From assembly GCF_000413855.1 (NCBI RefSeq), contig NZ_ATGG01000011.1, positions 124,001 to 188,000 of the forward strand: a stretch of DNA of 64,000 nt, written 5' to 3'. Origin of the DNA: Acinetobacter gyllenbergii CIP 110306 = MTCC 11365. Its GTDB lineage: Bacteria; Pseudomonadota; Gammaproteobacteria; Pseudomonadales; Moraxellaceae. Below are positions 45,045 to 54,443 of the stretch, piece after piece. The notes beneath the pieces were generated by a model. The model was given only the letters and a program-made list of their open reading frames with translations, did not search any database and was not told where the DNA came from. Position 1 is the first letter of the stretch, and each line of letters opens with the position of its first letter. The position numbers and the translations under genes were made by a program.

Positions 45045-47318
45045 ATGACAGCCAATAATGAGTTTAGGGCAAAATCAGCCCTGTTTAAAATGACACCATG
45101 TTATCTTGCTGTTATGGCAATGTTTGTACAACATGCGAATGCAGAAAATGCTGCTGCAGTTGAGTCATCACAGAAACCTGTCGCACAGTTAGAAAAAATT
45201 GTTGTGACTGCAACCCGTACACCGAAGAATATTGCAGAAATTGCAGGGACAGTACAGACCATTGACCAAGCACAGATTGCACAGCAAGCCATAGCAGGGC
45301 GAAAAGTTGCAGATGTACTGGCACAACTTGTTCCATCACTCGCACCAAGCAGCGGTAATACCAGTAATTATGGTCAAACCATGCGTGGGCGCAATGTTTT
45401 GGTAATGATTGATGGTGTTTCACAAACAGGTTCACGAGATGTTTCGCGTCAGCTAAATAGTATTAGTCCAAGCATGATTGAGCGTATTGAGATTATCTCA
45501 GGGGCGACCAGTATTTATGGCTCTGGCGCAACGGGTGGTATTATTAATATTATTACCAAACGTGCGGACACCTCAAAACCGTTGAGCTTTGAATCTAAAG
45601 TTGGGATTACTTCTTCGGATACATTTAGAGGTGATGGTTTAGCATATGAAGTGGGGCAATCGGTTTCATTTAGTCAAGGCAATGTGGATGGTTTTTTAGG
45701 CGCAAACTTTACCAGTCGTGGTTCTCAGTTTGATGGGAATGGGGATCGAATTTCTTTAAGTCCTTGGCAAGGTAGCACCATGGATACGGATACCCTCGAT
45801 GTAAATGGACGTTTGAATTTCAATCTAACAGATAAACAAAGCCTAAGCTTTGGCGCACAATATTATAAAGACAAACAAGATACAGATTACGGCCCTGATT
45901 ATTCATACTTACCGACAACGGGGACAAGTAATGACATGGGAGCCCCAAGCTATAAAGCAATTAAAGGCTTGAAATTGAGTGATCATCTATTTACTGAACG
46001 CTATGCAGTAAATTCGCAGTACCAAAATCAAGATTTTTTAGGCCAAGTACTCAATGTTGAAGCTTACTACCGTAATGAGAAAGCAAGATTTTTCCCTTAT
46101 GGTTTAACAACCAAAGCTGTAACTTCAGTGAATCAATCTCAATCAGAAGTTAAAGTTGCGGGTTTACGATCAACCATGCAGTCAGACTTTAATATTGCAG
46201 ATAGAGAGCTAAAACTGACCTATGGCCTCGACTATGATTGGGAAAAAGACGAGCAGTATATTGATATCTTGGCGACGAAATACCCATATTTAGTTTATAC
46301 GCCAACTGGTGTACGCAAAGGATACGGTCCTAACACCGAAATTCAAAATATTGGCACCTTTGTACAAGGTGACTTTGCTGTGAATGACCAATTGAATATT
46401 CAAGCAGGTATTCGCTATCAATATATTCAAGCAGATACTGATGCTTATATTCCAAGCCGTGAGTCTGTAACAGTCCCTGCAGATTCAACACATGACGATA
46501 AACCGCTATTTAATTTAGGTGCGGTTTATAAGCTCAACGATACTCAGCAAGTTTATGCTAACTTTTCTCAAGGTTTTAGCTTTCCAGATGTACAGCGTAT
46601 GCTCCGTGACGTATCAACCTACACGGTTTCAACATCAAACCTTCAGCCGATTACGGTAAATAGTTATGAGTTAGGTTGGCGTTTAAATCAGGATGATGGT
46701 TTCAACCTTGCTTTAACTGGTTTTTATAATACCTCTGATAAAACGGTACAATTTAATAACCGAGCAGCAAAAATTGTAGACACTGATCAACGTGTATATG
46801 GAGCAGAAGCAACCCTAAGTTATCCATTTATGGACAGCTACAAGGTTGGTGGTACTTTGGGATATACTCGTGGTCAATATAAAGATGCAGCAAATCAATG
46901 GCATGAACTCAATTCATTTGCAGTTTCTCCAATCAAAGGAACGTTATTTGCTGAATGGGACAACAATGAAGGTTATGGTGTTCGCGTTCAGATGCAAGCA
47001 ATCAAAGGAAGCAACAAGGCTTATAATGATGATCGTGAACTTGTTGCTCGTGCGAATGCAAGCCAAGATACCGCATTCCAAGCTGCTGTTAAAGCAGATG
47101 CGAATAGTGCAGCAAAAATTAAAGGCTATGCGACTATGGATGTATTAGGACATGTTCCTGTCTGGAAAGGCCGCGTAGATTTTGGTGTATATAATGTTTG
47201 GGGCCTTCAATATAATACTGTATTCGCACAACAAGCTGCAGTATCAAATGGCAATCCATTACTTGCGATTCCAGCTGAAGGTCGTACCTATGGTCTAAGC
47301 TATACTTTTAACTATTAA
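45045..47318 (+). CDS. TonB-dependent outer-membrane ferric siderophore receptor, IutA-like (copy 2)
   Basis: 757 residues from ATG 45045 (GGAGAAAAGAGAAA upstream). A long signal peptide ends near ANA-EN. TonB box-like KIVVTATRT; plug with NYGQTMRGRNVLVMIDG; C-terminal strand RTYGLSYTFNY. Highly similar to the receptor at 41229 along its length, so the two arose by duplication. It has its own Fur-like site and terminator, so its regulation may differ. It may take a related xenosiderophore. Confidence 0.9.
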   Translation: MTANNEFRAKSALFKMTPCYLAVMAMFVQHANAENAAAVESSQKPVAQLEKIVVTATRTPKNIAEIAGTVQTIDQAQIAQQAIAGRKVADVLAQLVPSLAPSSGNTSNYGQTMRGRNVLVMIDGVSQTGSRDVSRQLNSISPSMIERIEIISGATSIYGSGATGGIINIITKRADTSKPLSFESKVGITSSDTFRGDGLAYEVGQSVSFSQGNVDGFLGANFTSRGSQFDGNGDRISLSPWQGSTMDTDTLDVNGRLNFNLTDKQSLSFGAQYYKDKQDTDYGPDYSYLPTTGTSNDMGAPSYKAIKGLKLSDHLFTERYAVNSQYQNQDFLGQVLNVEAYYRNEKARFFPYGLTTKAVTSVNQSQSEVKVAGLRSTMQSDFNIADRELKLTYGLDYDWEKDEQYIDILATKYPYLVYTPTGVRKGYGPNTEIQNIGTFVQGDFAVNDQLNIQAGIRYQYIQADTDAYIPSRESVTVPADSTHDDKPLFNLGAVYKLNDTQQVYANFSQGFSFPDVQRMLRDVSTYTVSTSNLQPITVNSYELGWRLNQDDGFNLALTGFYNTSDKTVQFNNRAAKIVDTDQRVYGAEATLSYPFMDSYKVGGTLGYTRGQYKDAANQWHELNSFAVSPIKGTLFAEWDNNEGYGVRVQMQAIKGSNKAYNDDRELVARANASQDTAFQAAVKADANSAAKIKGYATMDVLGHVPVWKGRVDFGVYNVWGLQYNTVFAQQAAVSNGNPLLAIPAEGRTYGLSYTFNY

Positions 47319-47326
47319 CTAATTGA

Positions 47327-47368
47327 TATCAAAAAATATCCGTCATCGCTACGGATATTTTTTTGATA
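47327..47368 (+). terminator. strong rho-independent terminator after receptor 2
   Basis: A long stem: ATATCCGT pairs with ACGGATAT, extended by A- and T-runs and TATC/GATA at the base, around CATCGCT. The remaining 47369-47631 holds no gene that I can see and presumably carries the mtlD promoter. Confidence 0.85.
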
Positions 47369-47631
47369 CTTTATATCTGTATATTTTAATAGCTGTTTTT
47401 TAATGTCTTTCTGATTTTCGTCAACCAAATTATGATTTTTAGGTGAAAAAACGTTCATTATTTTCCTCATAATGCAAGTATTCTGACTATTTCAATCGAA
47501 TATAGCTGAGAAAAATAGCCTTATCGATTATTTTTTAACCAAATTTATTTCATTTATTGACGTTTTAGATTTTAGCTGGTTTTTTTATGTACCCTATAAA
47601 ACGTCATAACAAGATAGATAAAGGAGTAAAG

Positions 47632-49755
47632 ATGCTTATTTTTCATGATTATCCTGTTCAAGGAGCGCTTTTTGACATGGATGGAACAATGTTTGATACC
47701 GAGCGTTTACGCTTCCAGACATTGAAACAGGCATCAAAAGAGCTGATTGGACAGGAATTTTCAGATGAATATTTGATGCAGTGTCTAGGGTTGAGTGCGA
47801 AAGCATCTGAGCAGCTAGCACAAAAGTTTTACGGTGCAAATGTTCCTTATACTGCCATTCGCAAACGTGCAGATGAAGTTGAATTAGAGTTTGTCCGTAA
47901 CAATGGCGTGCCGATTAAAAAAGGCTTGGTACAAGTCTTAGAGCGTCTAAGAAAATCAGGCTTAAAAATGGCAGTCGCGACTTCGAGTCGTCGAGCGATT
48001 GCAGAAGAATATCTCATTAACGCGAATGTTTATAAATTTTTTGATCTTTTGGTCTGTGGGGATGAAGTTGAAAAAGGCAAACCGCATCCAGAAATCTTTT
48101 TTAAAGCCGCACAAAAACTAAACTTACAACCGCAACAGTGTCTGATGTTCGAAGATTCTGAAAATGGAATTTGTTCAGCCTATGATGCAGGCGGAATTAC
48201 CATTTTATTTAAAGATATAAAAGAACCCAACGATCATATGCTCTCGAAAGCAAACTTCTATTATTCTGATATGTACGAATGTTTGAATGCTTTAGATGAG
48301 TTTATTCCCGAAATGGGCATGCCACAGTTACAAGAGTTATTTCCACAAAGTTCTAACCAGTTGACTGTTGGGATTCATGGTTTTGGTGCCATTGGTGGTG
48401 GCTATATTGCACAAATCTTGTCGTATTGGGATGGTTATACACGACCAAAACGCATTCTGGCCTCAACCCGAAATCGTCTATATCTAGAGTCAGTCAATAG
48501 TTTCGGCAGCTATAGCATTCGCTATGGTCAGTCTTCTTATGATGAGCGTATTGATAATCTCACAGTGATTGATGCTGACAATGAACAGCAGATGTTAGAA
48601 ATGTATATGCAATCTAGCCTGATCGCACTGTGCTTACCAGAACAAGCGATTGAGTCTGAGGCAAAAATCATTGCGAAGGGATTATTGGCTCGTTTCATGT
48701 CAGCAGATGCAGACAACAATGAGCCGATTACTTTTTTGATTATTTTAAATAAAGTCTGCGCAAAATATTTGGTCTTGAAACATATCCGTGAAGCTTTATT
48801 GGAATTGACGGATGAGGATATTGCCGAACATATTTTAAGTGAACATTATTTTTGCGATACCGTGGTCAATCGAATGGTATCCAAGCTTACCGATCAGGCC
48901 CTATATCGTCAGCTCAATATTAAGCATAACCTGTTCAAACAATATCAAAATGATCTCAATCCAGAAACGATTGAGTTGTCAGATGAAACTGCGCTGACTG
49001 AACAGCAGGAACAGCAGATCACACATTGTTTAGAAGATATGCGCGGACAGTTTCAAACAGGGCAATTCCTACAAAATATGGATCTGATCCTGTTCCATAG
49101 TGAAACGGATATGCCGATTTATGTGGAAAATCGCAGCCCGTTATTAAGCAAAATGCGTCAAATGATTTTAGTGGATCAGATTTCTGAGATTCAAATCATT
49201 AAGAACCGCCTATGGAATGGCTGTCATGCCATGTTGGCGTGGTATGCCAGTGCACTTGGACATGACACCATTGGTATCGCCATGGCGGATCCAAAAATCA
49301 TGAAATATGCAGAGCAGGTGGTTAACGAAGTTAAATTGGGTCTAGCCAATATGATTCCCAATCAAGCCAAAGAACTGGACCGAATGGCGGAAAGTTTCCT
49401 GCATTCTTGCCGAGCGGCCTATAAAGATCCTTGTGAACGTGTAGCTCGTGATCCGCTTAGAAAACTCAATCTGAATGAGCGCGTATTAGGCAGTTTAGAA
49501 TGTCAGGTGCAACAACAGCTTCCTTATCAAAAGCTGATACAAGGTGCAATTTATGGCTATGCCTATGCCTTGAAAAGGCTTGGGCTGGATGAGATTAAGA
49601 TTGTAAAACATGTCCAGACCAATATTGAGCATATGGACATCACTGAAAATCAAAAAAAAGCCTTATTAAACCAGCTCTATCACGGGATTCAGGCGGAACT
49701 CAATGACAATGCATTCATATCACAGTTGGAGGAGTTGAAACCTCTAACGGCATAA
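47632..49755 (+). CDS. mtlD: bifunctional mannitol-1-phosphate dehydrogenase/phosphatase MtlD
   Basis: Makes the compatible solute mannitol from fructose-6-phosphate in one protein. 707 residues from ATG 47632 (AAAGGAG upstream). Residues 1-225 are a HAD phosphatase: nucleophile Asp15 in FDMDGT, ATSSRR, GKPHPEIFFKAA and MFEDSENG. From about 245 follows a polyol dehydrogenase with Rossmann motif GIHGFGAIGGGY and a helical C-terminal domain (HYFCDTVVNRMV). The fused enzyme is known from salt-stressed Acinetobacter baylyi. Nothing links it to PTS mannitol uptake here. Confidence 0.92.
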   Translation: MLIFHDYPVQGALFDMDGTMFDTERLRFQTLKQASKELIGQEFSDEYLMQCLGLSAKASEQLAQKFYGANVPYTAIRKRADEVELEFVRNNGVPIKKGLVQVLERLRKSGLKMAVATSSRRAIAEEYLINANVYKFFDLLVCGDEVEKGKPHPEIFFKAAQKLNLQPQQCLMFEDSENGICSAYDAGGITILFKDIKEPNDHMLSKANFYYSDMYECLNALDEFIPEMGMPQLQELFPQSSNQLTVGIHGFGAIGGGYIAQILSYWDGYTRPKRILASTRNRLYLESVNSFGSYSIRYGQSSYDERIDNLTVIDADNEQQMLEMYMQSSLIALCLPEQAIESEAKIIAKGLLARFMSADADNNEPITFLIILNKVCAKYLVLKHIREALLELTDEDIAEHILSEHYFCDTVVNRMVSKLTDQALYRQLNIKHNLFKQYQNDLNPETIELSDETALTEQQEQQITHCLEDMRGQFQTGQFLQNMDLILFHSETDMPIYVENRSPLLSKMRQMILVDQISEIQIIKNRLWNGCHAMLAWYASALGHDTIGIAMADPKIMKYAEQVVNEVKLGLANMIPNQAKELDRMAESFLHSCRAAYKDPCERVARDPLRKLNLNERVLGSLECQVQQQLPYQKLIQGAIYGYAYALKRLGLDEIKIVKHVQTNIEHMDITENQKKALLNQLYHGIQAELNDNAFISQLEELKPLTA

Positions 49756-49839
49756 ACATCAGTGCTCACGGTGAATGCAGCTTAACTTTGATCTGGGTTT
49801 ATGTTTGAATAACACAACTTTATCTATGATGCTGAAGTT

Positions 49840-50461
49840 GTGTTATTACAAACAGACACCCAGTTGATTGCGACCGCAATACGCGATTATCCTGAATGGC
49901 ACAAGGGTCGCTCAGATTATGGGCTTTGGTATATTGAGATTGATCAACCTGAATTAATTCAATATTTAGACGAAATCCAGGCACAATTTTCAGATCTATT
50001 ACTTCCTGCACAGCAACGCCAATATCACATTACTTTATTTGTGTGCGGTTTCTTGCAGCCTACTGTTAAGCAATACGACGATGATTTTCAGATTCAACAA
50101 TTACAGCAGCAGATCAAGCTAATTGAAGCATTACAGCTCAAACCTTTTGAGCTTGAAATCACACAGATCGATAGCTTTAGTAGTGCTTTGTTCTTACAGA
50201 TTCAAGATCGGCAGGGTGTACTGGCCCAAATTCGTCAGCAATTTGCTCATATCTGAAGAGATCGCAGCACTTGAATATTGTCCGCATATTACTTTAGGTT
50301 TGTATGGTGAAGCTTGGCCGGGTGATAGGGTATTGCAGCGGATACAACAGCTTTCGTTAAAATCCATGAAGATTCAGGTCAAAAAACTGACTTTTGGCTA
50401 TTACAAGGCACAGATTTTACAAGGATTACTGTATCCTTATCAGCAAATTGAACTAGGTTAG
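49840..50461 (+). pseudogene. 2H phosphoesterase (2'-5' RNA ligase family), frameshifted
   Basis: The first part (GTG 49840 to TGA 50256) carries HITLF, the first HxT motif. The second HxT, CPHITLGLYG, lies in the next frame, ending at 50461. Joined near base 50245 the two give a normal-length LigT/ThpR-like protein (about 206 residues) with both catalytic His motifs. So a one-base insertion or two-base deletion split the gene, or the sequence has an error there. It lies three bases before cobU and shares its strand. Confidence 0.75.
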
Positions 50462-50463
50462 AT

Positions 50464-50982
50464 ATGTTGCAACTAATTTTAGGCGGGGCGCGCTCAGGTA
50501 AAAGTCGTTTGGCAGAACAAACCGCCAAAGATACAGGCTTATCCGTCATTTATATTGCAACGGCGCAGGCCTTAGATACAGAAATGCAGCAGCGTATTGC
50601 ACATCATCAACAGCAACGTCCTGATCATTGGCAAGTATATGAAGAACCGATTTATCTGGCAGATCGACTCTTGCAATGCGATCAGGCCAATCAGTTGATT
50701 TTGGTCGATTGCTTGACCTTGTGGCTCAGTAATCTGTTATTGGCTGAAGATCCAGCCTTGCAGCAACAACAGATGCAAAAACTATTCGAGGTCTTACCAC
50801 AACTACACTCTCAGATTATTCTGGTCAGTAACGAAACTGGGCTGGGAGTGGTACCAATGGGAGAAATCAGCCGTCGTTTTGTCGATGAAGCAGGGCGTTT
50901 GCATCAGACCTTGGGGCAACTCGCCAATAAAGTCATGTTTTGTGTGGCAGGCTTTCCAATGATTTTAAAAGATGAGAAATAA
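50464..50982 (+). CDS. cobU: adenosylcobinamide kinase / adenosylcobinamide-phosphate guanylyltransferase CobU
   Basis: 172 residues. P-loop GGARSGKSRLAE at 6-17, ATAQALDTEM, and the HHQQQRPDHW guanylylation region whose His receives GMP. LVDCLTLWLSNLL and SNETGLGVVPM are family motifs. Activates cobinamide by adding phosphate and then GMP before lower-ligand attachment. Two bases lie between it and cobT. Confidence 0.94.
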   Translation: MLQLILGGARSGKSRLAEQTAKDTGLSVIYIATAQALDTEMQQRIAHHQQQRPDHWQVYEEPIYLADRLLQCDQANQLILVDCLTLWLSNLLLAEDPALQQQQMQKLFEVLPQLHSQIILVSNETGLGVVPMGEISRRFVDEAGRLHQTLGQLANKVMFCVAGFPMILKDEK

Positions 50983-50983
50983 C

Positions 50984-52054
50984 ATGACTGAACAAGCGCA
51001 ATGGTTTTTAGCTGCCGTACAACAACCAGATTTAGAAGCCAAACAACAAGCTGAACAACGTCAACTGCAATTGACCAAACCCACAGGCGCTTTGGGGCAA
51101 CTTGAGCAGCTAGCCATTCAATTGGCGAGCTTACAAGGCACGGTCCATCCGCAGATTCAACAACCTTGGATTACCATTTTTGTAGGTGATCATGGTGTTG
51201 TGGCCGAAAATATTTCGGCTTATCCGCAGGCCGTGACCCGTCAAATGCTGCAAAATTTTGCTTCAGGTGGTGCAGCTATCAGTGTGATTGCCAAACATCA
51301 TCATGCACATTTACAAGTGGTGGATTGCGGTACAGTGGGTGAAGCCTATGATTATGTTGGGGTCGAGCGTTATTGTATTCGTGCAGGTACTGCTAATTTT
51401 GCCCAACAAGCGGCAATGACGGAACAGGAATGCTTAGCGGCATTACAACTGGGTAAAGACAGCGTTGATCGTGCCAAAGCTCAAGCTGCCGATATTTTTA
51501 TTGCTGGTGAGATGGGAATTGGTAATACCTGTTCAGCTTCAGCACTGGCCTGTTTGTTGTTGCATGAAGATGCCGCACAAATGACGGGTGTGGGGACAGG
51601 AATTACGAATCAACAGTTGCAACATAAAATCTCGGTCATTGATCAAGCGGTGAAGAGACATCAAGCAGCTGTTGCTGACGATGCTTTAAAAATTCTGGCA
51701 GCTGTTGGCGGTCTAGAAATTGCGGCCATGACAGGTGCTTATATTCGCTGTGCACAACTTGGTTTACCAATTGTGGTGGATGGTTTTATTAGCTCGGTTG
51801 CAGCCTTGTGTGCGGTACGTATTCAACTCCACAGTCGCGCATGGATGTTGTTTGGACATCAATCGGCTGAATATGGTCATCAGCGTGTGCTAAAAGCCTT
51901 AGACGCTCAGCCTATTTTAAATATGAATTTGCGTCTTGGTGAAGGCAGCGGCGCAGGAGCAGCCTTGTCCATGTTACAACTGGCTTGTGTCTTACACAAT
52001 CAAATGGCCACCTTTGCCGAAGCTGCAGTTACGGGTGATAAAGTTGCACCTTGA
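50984..52054 (+). CDS. cobT: nicotinate-nucleotide--dimethylbenzimidazole phosphoribosyltransferase CobT
   Basis: 356 residues from ATG 50984; an in-frame ATG at 50972 lies inside cobU. Makes alpha-ribazole phosphate. Visible motifs: FVGDHGVVAENISAYPQ, GEMGIGNTCSASAL, DGFISSVAAL and LGEGSGAGAALSML with the catalytic Glu. cobC begins inside its last 20 bases. Confidence 0.95.
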   Translation: MTEQAQWFLAAVQQPDLEAKQQAEQRQLQLTKPTGALGQLEQLAIQLASLQGTVHPQIQQPWITIFVGDHGVVAENISAYPQAVTRQMLQNFASGGAAISVIAKHHHAHLQVVDCGTVGEAYDYVGVERYCIRAGTANFAQQAAMTEQECLAALQLGKDSVDRAKAQAADIFIAGEMGIGNTCSASALACLLLHEDAAQMTGVGTGITNQQLQHKISVIDQAVKRHQAAVADDALKILAAVGGLEIAAMTGAYIRCAQLGLPIVVDGFISSVAALCAVRIQLHSRAWMLFGHQSAEYGHQRVLKALDAQPILNMNLRLGEGSGAGAALSMLQLACVLHNQMATFAEAAVTGDKVAP

Positions 52055-52649
52055 TTTACTACGGCATGGGGAAACAGCATTGAGCCATACCTTGCGTGGG
52101 CATCTCGATGATGCACTCACAGAACAAGGTTGGTTACAAATGCAATCTACCGTTGAGCAGCATCTTGCTGCTCAAGTACAATGGGATGTGATCATCAGCT
52201 CGCCATTACAACGCTGTCAAAAGTTTGCGGCAGCACTGGCGAAACAACTTGAATTACCTTTGCTGCTCAATGCAGAAATTAAGGAAATGTATTTTGGCGA
52301 TTGGGAAGGTATTGCGACTCAAACCATCTACGAAACAGAGCCTGAGCGATTGGCAAATTTCTGGCAATTTCCAACGCAATATCATGCCCCGAATGGGGAG
52401 TCATTGAATCAATTCCAGCAACGTGTCTTGCATGGTTTTAATGAAATTTATGTTCAAATGCAGCAACACAACTGGAACAAGGCATTGATTGTGACGCATG
52501 GTGGGGTGATTAAGTTACTGACTTGTTTGGCACGTCACCAAAAGCTGGATGACCTATTAACCATGCCCGCAGAGTTAGGAACCTTATATGCTTTAAAGCT
52601 AACTCAAATTGACAATCAAATTCATTTTTCTGAAAAGACAAAAATCTAG
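52035..52649 (+). CDS. cobC: alpha-ribazole phosphatase CobC
   Basis: Histidine phosphatase removing phosphate from alpha-ribazole phosphate or from cobalamin phosphate. 204 residues from GTG 52035 (TTG 52044 is possible). The catalytic RHGE motif is at residues 10-13; the second His is in VTHGGVIKLL. It overlaps the end of cobT, so the start is not ATG. The longer frame from 51936 is rejected because it would run 100 codons deep into cobT. Confidence 0.88.
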   Translation: MIKLHLDLLRHGETALSHTLRGHLDDALTEQGWLQMQSTVEQHLAAQVQWDVIISSPLQRCQKFAAALAKQLELPLLLNAEIKEMYFGDWEGIATQTIYETEPERLANFWQFPTQYHAPNGESLNQFQQRVLHGFNEIYVQMQQHNWNKALIVTHGGVIKLLTCLARHQKLDDLLTMPAELGTLYALKLTQIDNQIHFSEKTKI

Positions 52650-52759
52650 TAGCGATAAAATCTTATTCTGTTTCCAGTATTTGCTTGCTTGATGTAATCG
52701 AACTGTCATTGCGACTGCCTATGATACATGGCATTTATTGACCTATAAGCAAATCATTC

Positions 52760-54343
52760 ATGAATATATTATTGAAAAGCAGTGTGTTATGCGCAAGCAT
52801 TTTATTGGCAGCATGTAATAACGACGATCACCAAGAATCGAAAACAACCTCAGAAAATAACGCTGCATCAAAATATTATCAGACTAAAACTCCGTACCAA
52901 CCACAACAAGATCTCAAAAAATATGAAGCTATTCCACAAGGATTTCAGCCTGTATTTACTGAATTGGTTGCACGTCATGGTTCGCGCGGTTTATCCAGCA
53001 TCAAATATGATTTAGCGTTGTATAACCTTTGGAAACAAGCCAAAGCTGAAAATGCACTCACACCTTTAGGTGAAAAACTGGGGGCAGATTTAGAAAGCAT
53101 GATGAAAGCCAATATTCTTTTGGGTTATGGTGTGGATGGCATCCGTCAGTTTGGTTATGGCAATGAAACCATGCAAGGTATTCAGGAGCATCGTGGTATT
53201 GCTGATCGTTTATTGCAGCGACTTCCAAATTTATTTCAAACCGCAGCACAACAACCGACATCAATTTTAGTGCAAAGTTCGGGGGTAGACCGTGCGGTGG
53301 ATAGTGCCAAATTTTTCACTGCTGAATTGATCCAACAGCAACCGCAATTAAAAACACACATCACCCCAGTCTCATACACCAGTTTAGCCAGTAGTAGTGT
53401 GCCAACGCTTGAAGATGGTGGAGTGGATCGTTTTAAGCTTTATTTTCATAGTTTAAATAAAGAGCAAGATTTAGCACAGCCCTTATCCGCACAACAACAG
53501 GCGATTTACGATGCCAGCCAAGCCTATCAGCATTTTGAAGAAGAGGATGCAGATCTGGTCAATAAGTTAAATGAACTTGCGAAAAATAGTCGTGCTGAAC
53601 AAGTGGCAAAGAGTGTATTGAATCCACTGTTCAAAGCAGAATTTATTCAAAAACTGGGAACCACAGGCTATGTATTTAGCAATATTGGTTCATATAGCGT
53701 TACTTCACCTAAAGGCGAAACCATCACTGAAAAAGGTAAAGGTAAAAATAGCATTGCCAGTGCTGTGGATGCGGCGGCCTATGTCTATGAGTTATATTCA
53801 ATATCAGGCGGTATGAAAACTGAATTGAAAGGTGTTGATTTTGATCAGTATATGCCTGTAGATGCTGCAAAATTCTATGCTGAATTTAACGATGCCAATG
53901 ATTTTTATAGCAAAGGGCCAAGTTTTACCGAATCGAAGAACGTCACCAGTGCAATTGCTCAAGGATTAAAGCAGGACTTATTTAAACAAGTCGATGCGAT
54001 TGTAGATCAGCAGCAAACCCATCGTGCGGTATTACGTTTTGCTCATGCCGAAATCATTATTCCTTTGGCGACCAGTTTAGAGTTGCACAATATGATGCAG
54101 CCTTTACCTTTACGTCAAACTTATAGCTACAACAGCAGCACTTGGCGAGGTGAGCTAGTGTCACCCATGGCAGCGAATTTACAATGGGATATTTATCAAA
54201 ACAAGCAAGGTACAACCTTGGTGAAAATGTTCTATAACGAGAAAGAAACCCTATTTAAGTCGAGTTGTAACTACGCACGTTATAGCAACAACAGTTTTTA
54301 TTATGATTATTTGAAGCTTAAACAATGTTATCAAATTCAATAA
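52760..54343 (+). CDS. lipoprotein histidine acid phosphatase (phytase/MINPP-like)
   Basis: 527 residues. The lipobox LLAAC sets Cys19 or so as the lipid-modified residue, so the mature enzyme sits on a membrane. Catalytic RHGSRG lies near 70. The partner is HAE (FAHAEIIIP near 428) rather than HD, as in multiple-inositol-polyphosphate phosphatases. Likely scavenges phosphate from phosphomonoesters or phytate in the periplasm. It lies between cobC and cobS on the same strand with 110- and 100-base gaps. Confidence 0.85.
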   Translation: MNILLKSSVLCASILLAACNNDDHQESKTTSENNAASKYYQTKTPYQPQQDLKKYEAIPQGFQPVFTELVARHGSRGLSSIKYDLALYNLWKQAKAENALTPLGEKLGADLESMMKANILLGYGVDGIRQFGYGNETMQGIQEHRGIADRLLQRLPNLFQTAAQQPTSILVQSSGVDRAVDSAKFFTAELIQQQPQLKTHITPVSYTSLASSSVPTLEDGGVDRFKLYFHSLNKEQDLAQPLSAQQQAIYDASQAYQHFEEEDADLVNKLNELAKNSRAEQVAKSVLNPLFKAEFIQKLGTTGYVFSNIGSYSVTSPKGETITEKGKGKNSIASAVDAAAYVYELYSISGGMKTELKGVDFDQYMPVDAAKFYAEFNDANDFYSKGPSFTESKNVTSAIAQGLKQDLFKQVDAIVDQQQTHRAVLRFAHAEIIIPLATSLELHNMMQPLPLRQTYSYNSSTWRGELVSPMAANLQWDIYQNKQGTTLVKMFYNEKETLFKSSCNYARYSNNSFYYDYLKLKQCYQIQ

Positions 54344-54443
54344 TCTAAGATATTGGGTCTTTTCATTTGGGAATCGCTTGCTATTCCCAATTTTATTTCT
54401 TCATAATTCAGGCATGATGAACTCGTTGTCATTGAGAGGTTGC

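Noticed and set aside
49756..50463. Possible cobalamin riboswitch before cobU
   Set aside because: No B12-box-like conserved core is visible, and the space is occupied by the broken 2H phosphoesterase gene.
51936..52034. Upstream extension of cobC into cobT
   Set aside because: Its sequence does not fit the family, whose N-terminal strand begins at the GTG/TTG near 52035-52044.
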